Source of the DNA: Clostridia bacterium
Lineage (GTDB): Bacteria > Bacillota > Clostridia > Christensenellales > Pumilibacteraceae
Assembly: GCA_900767465.1 (NCBI GenBank)
Contig: CAAGAW010000034.1
Location: 1 to 19,133 of the forward strand
Direction of reading: 5' to 3'
Length of the DNA: 19,133 bases
Part shown: positions 15,450 to 19,133 of the stretch, in pieces
Position numbering within the stretch: position 1 is the first letter of the stretch
Layout: each line of letters opens with the position of its first letter
Program-made: the position numbers and the translations under genes
Notes under the pieces: model-generated
Told to the model about the DNA's origin: nothing
What the model saw: only the letters and a program-made list of their open reading frames with translations
Databases searched by the model: none

Positions 15450-16235
15450 ATGTACCCATTTTTATTCGGCTCGATACCGTCGTACACCGTAATGATGATA
15501 GTCGGTGTACTTGCCGCAGTCGCGTGCTTTCGGATAATTTCGGACAAAACGAAGTTACCCGCGAAAATATATAATTACTATTCGATGAACGCCGTTATTT
15601 CGATCGCGGCGGGTCTTTTGTCCGCAATGCTGTTCCAGTCCGTATACAATTACTTTGAAACGGGAGTTTTCAAACTCGAAGGAATGACGTTTATGGGCGG
15701 ACTTATCGGCGGAGCGGGTACGTTCGTCGTCGTAACTCTTTTCGCAAAAAGCCGCGAAGTGAAACGCTCGTTTTTCGCCGTCGCCGAAATCGCCGCGCCT
15801 TGCGTTTGTCTCGCGCACGCGCTGGGACGAATCGGCTGTACTCTCGCGGGGTGCTGCTACGGAATCGAAAGCGAACACGGCTGGTTTTTCCCTTCCGTCG
15901 GCAAAAAAGTTATTCCGACGCAGTTCATCGAAGCGTGCTTTCTGTTCGTGCTGTTTGCCGTTCTTCTCGTCTTTACGATAAAACGACGTCCGCGCGGATT
16001 CAACCTTATCGTCTACTGTCTCGCGTACGCCGTATTCAGATTCACGATCGAATTTTTCCGCGGCGACCCGAGAGGCGCGTTTATAGGAGTATTATCGCCA
16101 AGCCAGTTTCAGTCTATCGTACTTTTTCTGATCGGAATCGGATTGCTCGCGTTCCGCCTTCTTCGCCCCGGTTTTTACGAACCGTTACAGCAAAACGCCG
16201 ATACGTATACGCAAAATCCCGACGAAAGCAAGTAA
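15450..16235 (+). CDS. Prolipoprotein diacylglyceryl transferase family protein (Lgt-like, divergent active site)
   Basis: A 261-residue membrane protein with about seven hydrophobic segments and the Lgt fold pattern. Lgt moves a diacylglyceryl group from phosphatidylglycerol to the lipobox cysteine of prolipoproteins. The central signature is GRIGCTLAGCCYG (126-138). The conserved Arg is kept (Arg127), but the classical GRIGNFINGE positions are Cys130, Ala133 and Cys135. The loop that carries His103 in E. coli (HGGLIG) reads MTFMGGLIGG here, with Met82. IPTQFIEA and RFTIEFFRGDPRG (197-209) match the later Lgt motifs. It may be a paralogue from the Cys-rich subgroup common in Firmicutes rather than the housekeeping enzyme. 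The start at ATG 15450 follows GAGGAG. The C-terminus ends just before a repeat, with no terminator. Confidence 0.85.
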   Translation: MYPFLFGSIPSYTVMMIVGVLAAVACFRIISDKTKLPAKIYNYYSMNAVISIAAGLLSAMLFQSVYNYFETGVFKLEGMTFMGGLIGGAGTFVVVTLFAKSREVKRSFFAVAEIAAPCVCLAHALGRIGCTLAGCCYGIESEHGWFFPSVGKKVIPTQFIEACFLFVLFAVLLVFTIKRRPRGFNLIVYCLAYAVFRFTIEFFRGDPRGAFIGVLSPSQFQSIVLFLIGIGLLAFRLLRPGFYEPLQQNADTYTQNPDESK

Positions 16236-16239
16236 ACGC

Positions 16240-16453
16240 AACGTCGCCGCCGAGAAATCCCCTGCAATAGAAACGAGAATAAGCGAACGTGAATACCCCA
16301 AACACTTGCACACATATAACCTTACGTCATCCTGATCGGAGCGCGAAGCGCGTAGTCGTAAGGATCTCGCGGGAGCGAAACGAGAACAAGCGAATACAGA
16401 TAGCCCAAACACTTGCCAGCGCAGGCTCTGCGCCCCGCGGCGGCTCACCGCCG
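16240..16453 (-). repeat. Mosaic intergenic repeat between the Lgt-like gene and luxS
   Basis: In reverse orientation this block contains the double hairpin (16419-16433 and 16437-16451), a GTTTGGGCTATC segment, a 94-bp segment (16296-16389), and a final GGGGATTTCTCGGCGGCGA piece. The 94-bp segment matches 18739-18832 in inverted orientation with two visible mismatches. Inside it is a 44-bp palindromic element (16320-16363) with CCTTACG/CGTAAGG ends and a GCGC-GAA-GCGC core. The block ends four bases before the luxS ribosome binding site. I see no sigma-A promoter inside it. Confidence 0.88.
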
Positions 16454-16468
16454 AAAAAGGAGTAAATT

Positions 16469-16897
16469 ATGGAAAAAATAGCTTCTTTTACAATAGATCA
16501 TCTCGATCACCCCGCGGGGATCTACCTCAGCCGCGTGGACGGCGACGCATACACTTACGACGTGCGGATATGTAAGCCGTACGCCGACCCACTTCTCACG
16601 AACGCCGAAATGCACTCGCTCGAACACCTGCTCGCGACGGTATTGCGCAACGGCAAGTACGCCGAATCGGTAATTTACGTTGGCCCCATGGGCTGCCAGA
16701 CCGGTTTTTACGTCCTTTATCGCGGGATCGAGCCGGACGAAGCGAAACGCGACATTACGGACGCGTTCCGTTTTATTTCGACTTACGACGGCGAAATGCC
16801 CGGAAACTCGAAATCCGAATGCGGAAATTGTCTTAACCTCTCGGTTGAAGCCGCCCGCCGCGCCGCGAAATATCTGCTCGAACGCGCAAAACTCTGA
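16469..16897 (+). CDS. luxS: S-ribosylhomocysteine lyase (AI-2 synthase)
   Basis: A 142-residue metalloenzyme that splits S-ribosylhomocysteine into homocysteine and 4,5-dihydroxy-2,3-pentanedione, the precursor of autoinducer 2. It recycles the product of SAM-dependent methylation in the cytosol. The metal and catalytic residues are present: His49, Glu52 and His53 (HSLEH), Cys76 in GPMGCQTGFY, and Cys118 in SECGN. RICKP (33-37) matches the substrate-side motif. It is somewhat shorter than the usual ~155 residues, with a compact C-terminus after CGNCLNLSV. AAAGGAG is at 16456-16462, directly after the repeat's terminal hairpin. No promoter is evident, so it may be read from the lgt-family promoter through the repeat. 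The partner enzyme Pfs/MTAN is not in the window. Confidence 0.96.
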   Translation: MEKIASFTIDHLDHPAGIYLSRVDGDAYTYDVRICKPYADPLLTNAEMHSLEHLLATVLRNGKYAESVIYVGPMGCQTGFYVLYRGIEPDEAKRDITDAFRFISTYDGEMPGNSKSECGNCLNLSVEAARRAAKYLLERAKL

Positions 16898-16908
16898 CTT
16901 TTCCGACG

Positions 16909-16948
16909 GACGCGCAAAAAACACGCCCGTACCGTTATTTGCCGCGTC
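16909..16948. repeat. 40-bp inverted repeat just after luxS
   Basis: GACGCG-CAAAAAAC pairs with GTTATTTG-C-CGCGTC with one bulge and one mismatch, around an 11-base loop, starting 12 bases after the luxS stop. There is no T-run after it on the plus strand, so it is not a standard terminator. It could stabilise the 3' end of the luxS mRNA or act as a weak terminator. Confidence 0.6.
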
Positions 16949-17005
16949 AAAAGGCGACACCTCCATAAAAAAAGTGATAATTCGGTGAAATATCCTTGAT
17001 TTTCC

Positions 17006-17034
17006 TTGCATATCAGACGATTCTATGGTATTAT
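17006..17034 (+). promoter_or_regulatory. Sigma-A promoter for the 17071-18578 gene cassette
   Basis: TTGCAT (17006-17011), 17-base spacer, TATTAT (17029-17034). An overlapping TATATT sits three bases further on. The predicted start near 17041 gives a leader of about 30 bases to the ATG at 17071. Confidence 0.75.
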
Positions 17035-17070
17035 ATTAATATACTATGCTAAAAACGCTACGGAGGACGA

Positions 17071-17529
17071 ATGAAAAATCTGACGGAAACGGAACTTCTT
17101 AACCGCAAACGCGCATTGCATGCGGGTACGGTCTTATCGAAAGTGTCGATTGCCGCCGCTGTTTTTTTGTTGCTGTCGGCGTTCGCCTCGGTATTCGTCA
17201 TGCTGTTTGCCGGGCTTGCGATAATACTTTGGATCACGCTTACGATCTGCCTTTTGGGTATTCCTTTTCTTATTTTCGGCAAAACGTGGCTCGGGCTTCT
17301 CGACACGTTCAAAAATACCGTCGAATTCGGCAGCGCGATGGTTGATTTTATGATCAGGCTTACCGCTCCGCTTGCGGCGATTTCGATTTCGTGCGCCGTA
17401 CTTGCGCCCGTACTGCTCTTTCTTGCCGCAGGCGAAAACAAATCGGCAGCCGTACCGCGTACCGTCGTTTCCGCGATCGTCGTACTCGTTTCGGTTCTCT
17501 GCATTATCTTTGCTGGAGGCGTCAAATGA
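17071..17529 (+). CDS. Small four-helix membrane protein of unknown function
   Basis: I do not recognise this 152-residue protein. It has four hydrophobic segments (about 21-44, 46-69, 97-119, 129-149) and a polar N-terminus, MKNLTETELLNRKRAL. A loop around 71-95 contains TWLGLLDTFKNTVEFGSAM, which could be an amphipathic segment. There are no catalytic motifs and no Cys/His clusters. GGAGG lies 4 bases before the ATG, with a sigma-A promoter upstream, so the start is well supported. Its stop overlaps the next start as ATGA, so the two products are translationally coupled and probably function together. It uses the TTA leucine codon (residue 22), which the core operons nearly avoid. Confidence 0.8.
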   Translation: MKNLTETELLNRKRALHAGTVLSKVSIAAAVFLLLSAFASVFVMLFAGLAIILWITLTICLLGIPFLIFGKTWLGLLDTFKNTVEFGSAMVDFMIRLTAPLAAISISCAVLAPVLLFLAAGENKSAAVPRTVVSAIVVLVSVLCIIFAGGVK

Positions 17530-18026
17530 GCAAACTGACTATCCGCTACGCGAACAATTCCGCAATTAAGCCTGTCCTCACCGTGGACGGAAAGGAAATC
17601 AAAGGCGAAAAACACGGCAAAACGACCGTTTTTACATACGAAACCGATTCTTCGAGCGCAAGAGTTCGGGTTTTCAACGTTCTCGAAGCCTCTTCGCCGA
17701 TGTTTTTTCTGACCTCGCTTTTGTTTTTTGTTCTGAGCGTATTCGGGATTTTCGATGATTATTCGGACTTCAAGTGTCGCAAAGTCAACTTCGACGCGTC
17801 CGTTTCGACCGTAAGCGACTGCGATCTGAGTCTGACTGGCAGGGGATTTTCCAAATCCGAAAAGACCGAAGCGATAAAGACGGAATGCACAGGTTCGATC
17901 GACGTTTTCGATAACAAATTTTCGGTGGATAAAGTTGCGCTTCGCAGAACGCGCATTATGACGGCGGTGCGGGTCGTATTGTTTCTGGCTTGCATGGTAG
18001 CGATAATCGCGATGATCGTCAAGTAA
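17526..18026 (+). CDS. Two-helix membrane protein with N-terminal beta-rich domain, unknown function
   Basis: A 166-residue protein that I do not recognise. Residues 1-55 read as a small beta-rich soluble domain (TIRYANNSAIKPVLTVDGKEI...TTVFTYET...ARVRVFNV). A hydrophobic helix follows at about 58-76, then a second soluble stretch (77-142) with spaced Cys84, Cys99 and Cys121, and a C-terminal helix at 145-164. If both ends are cytoplasmic, the Cys-containing loop is outside. The ATG overlaps the previous stop by four bases (ATGA), so a longer open frame starting at 17391 is not used. The ribosome site is weak (GGAGG at 17515-17519, inside the previous gene), which fits translational coupling. 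Confidence 0.78.
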   Translation: MSKLTIRYANNSAIKPVLTVDGKEIKGEKHGKTTVFTYETDSSSARVRVFNVLEASSPMFFLTSLLFFVLSVFGIFDDYSDFKCRKVNFDASVSTVSDCDLSLTGRGFSKSEKTEAIKTECTGSIDVFDNKFSVDKVALRRTRIMTAVRVVLFLACMVAIIAMIVK

Positions 18027-18092
18027 TTCCCCACCCGGGATAAAACGATTGAAGCAAAAAATAGGCTGTATGGCCTCTTAAAAGGAGTGTAT

Positions 18093-18578
18093 ATGACGTT
18101 TTCGGTTAAAAACAAGTTTGTGTCGCTTGGCGGCGGGTCTTTCGTAGAGGACGATAACGGCAACAGATTATTCAAGGTCAAGGGCAAGATGTTCTCACCT
18201 ACCCGCAAGAAAATTCTTTGCGATATAAACGGCAAAAAACTGTTCGTAATCCGCAACAAATTCTGGCATTTTTTCCGCAAGTCCGCGTTCATCTATAACG
18301 AAAACGGCGAAAAAATCCTTAAATTAACCAAAAAAGTCTGGTCGAATCGGTTTATCGTCGAGACCTACGACGCCGCAGTCGACGTCGACGGCGACTGGAC
18401 GGGCTGGAATCTCGAAGTTTTACGCGACGGCGTAGTTATCGGCAGTATAACGAGGCGGTTCACGATCGTTCGCGACGCGTTCCGTGTGGAAACCGTCGCC
18501 GACGAGGACAACGCTCTGCTTACCGCGATCGTCGTCGCTATCGACAATATTTTCGACGCCGACAGAGTAAGAACCTGA
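18093..18578 (+). CDS. LURP-one-related (YxjI/LOR family) protein
   Basis: A 161-residue soluble protein with the Tubby-like/LOR barrel pattern: short beta repeats such as VEDDNGNRLFKVKGKMFS (18-35), CDINGKKLFVIRNK (43-56), IYNENGEKILKLTKK (67-81) and WNLEVLRDGVVIGSITRRF (105-123). They are followed by the terminal hydrophobic helix LLTAIVVAIDNIFD (142-155) typical of the family. No enzymatic role is established for bacterial members; membrane or phosphoinositide-like binding is suggested only by the fold. The start is the ATG at 18093, with AAAGGAG 5 bases upstream; a GTG two codons earlier overlaps that site. It lies 66 bases after the preceding membrane protein with no promoter seen, so probably the same transcript. 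A small AGGC/GCCT hairpin lies in the gap. Confidence 0.85.
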   Translation: MTFSVKNKFVSLGGGSFVEDDNGNRLFKVKGKMFSPTRKKILCDINGKKLFVIRNKFWHFFRKSAFIYNENGEKILKLTKKVWSNRFIVETYDAAVDVDGDWTGWNLEVLRDGVVIGSITRRFTIVRDAFRVETVADEDNALLTAIVVAIDNIFDADRVRT

Positions 18579-18621
18579 CCCCGCCGAAAACTGTTACCCC
18601 CAAGTTAATACGACCTTAACG

Positions 18622-18650
18622 AAACCGTGCCTTCCGCGCGGTTTTTCGTT
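18622..18650 (+). terminator. Terminator of the 17071-18578 cassette
   Basis: AAACCGTGC (18622-18630) pairs over 9 bases with GCGCGGTTT (18636-18644), with one G-U pair and a CTTCC loop. It is followed by further T residues (TTCGTTT). It lies 43 bases after the LURP-one-like gene stop. Confidence 0.88.
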
Positions 18651-18699
18651 TAGGCGCGGTTTTACGACGAATCCGTCCCCTTCCTGCTTACAAGCGATG

Positions 18700-19060
18700 A
18701 TCCGCTGCGGGCAAGTGTTTTGGGGTGTTCGGGTCCGATTGTTCTCGTTTCGCTCCCGCGAGATCCTTACGACTACGCGCTTCGCGCTCCGCTCAGGATG
18801 ACGTAAGGTTATATGTGTGCAAGCGTTTGGGGGTATTCGAGTCCGCTTGTTCTCGTTTTTACCGCGGGGGATTTCTCGACGGTGAGCCACCGCGGGCAAG
18901 TAGGCTGGCGCGTATATGCAGCGTGCCGTTTCTATTGTATGGGATTTCTCAATTAATGCTCCTAAATGACAAGGGGTACGCAACCTATTAAGCCTTCCCC
19001 CTCGGGGGAAGGTGGATTGCCGAAGCATTGCGAAGGCAAGACGGATGAGGGGAAAACGAC
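18700..19060 (+). repeat. Mosaic intergenic repeat block at the right side
   Basis: In order: GCGGGCAAGTGTTTTGGGG, a 94-bp segment (18739-18832) that is the inverted near-identical partner of 16296-16389, with the 44-bp palindrome at 18765-18808, then a GGGGATTTCTCGACGGTGAGCCACCGC module. GGCTGGCGCGTATATGCAGCGTG follows and matches 11797-11819. An AACCTATTAAG plus CCTTCCCCCTCGGGGGAAGG hairpin module (18982-19049) is the short version of 11929-12060. No gene is present. Confidence 0.88.
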
Positions 19061-19081
19061 AATAATTTTATTATAAGGTTC

Positions 19082-19133
19082 TATTCCCCTCATTCGCCAC
19101 TCGGTTCGCTTCGCTCGCACTCGTGCCACCTCC
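19082..19133 (+). repeat. Partial repeat module at the window end
   Basis: TTCCCCTCATTCGCCACTCG with GGTTCGCTTCGCTCGCACTC after it resembles low-complexity dispersed repeat modules adjoining the GGATGAGGGG end of the previous block. It is cut by the window edge, so its extent and copy status cannot be judged. Confidence 0.35.

Noticed and set aside
16469..16897. SAM or S-box riboswitch upstream of luxS
   Set aside because: The upstream sequence is entirely dispersed repeat and shows no riboswitch core.
16240..19060. Composite transposon carrying luxS
   Set aside because: The flanking copies are short non-coding repeats found elsewhere in the window too; no transposase or target-site duplication is visible.

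Overview
The window looks like a piece of chromosome from a Gram-positive, Clostridia-like member of the Bacillota, probably an uncultured gut-type lineage. Three things support this: the gene order murB - PHP phosphatase - whiA - dnaE - pfkA, a gatCAB operon for indirect Gln-tRNA/Asn-tRNA formation, and strong AAGGAGG-type ribosome binding sites with sigma-A promoters. No rRNA, tRNA, CRISPR array, transposase or phage gene is visible.

Layout. 1-446 is a tandem array of a repeat of about 210 bp, cut by the window edge. 601-3652 (minus) is a three-gene operon: a DUF5058-type membrane protein, a second polytopic membrane protein with an acidic tail, and a membrane-anchored M20 metallopeptidase. 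3736-4695 (minus) is pfkA with its own promoter. 4839-10097 (minus) is a tightly overlapping PHP phosphatase - whiA - dnaE group. 10532-11356 (minus) is murB. 12156-15313 (minus) is gatC-gatA-gatB, ending in a terminator. At 15314-15449 two back-to-back sigma-A promoters turn transcription round. The plus strand then carries an Lgt-family membrane protein (15450-16235), luxS (16469-16897), and two small membrane proteins of unknown function followed by a LURP-one-like protein (17071-18578), closed by a terminator.

Almost every gap between transcription units (1-446, 10199-10527, 11608-12066, 16240-16453, 18700-19060) holds mosaic repeats assembled from the same few modules in either orientation. 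Several modules fold into paired hairpins with AGC or GCT triloops. One 94-bp module occurs in opposite orientations on either side of luxS and the three-gene cassette.

Functionally the window is mostly housekeeping: cell-wall precursor synthesis (murB), division or developmental regulation (whiA), replication (dnaE), glycolysis (pfkA), tRNA-dependent amidation (gatCAB) and the activated methyl cycle/AI-2 branch (luxS). The parts with least known function are the DUF5058/M20 operon, the Lgt paralogue with altered catalytic positions, the 17071-18578 cassette, and the repeat family. The rapZ-yvcK pair usually found between murB and whiA in related genomes is absent here.
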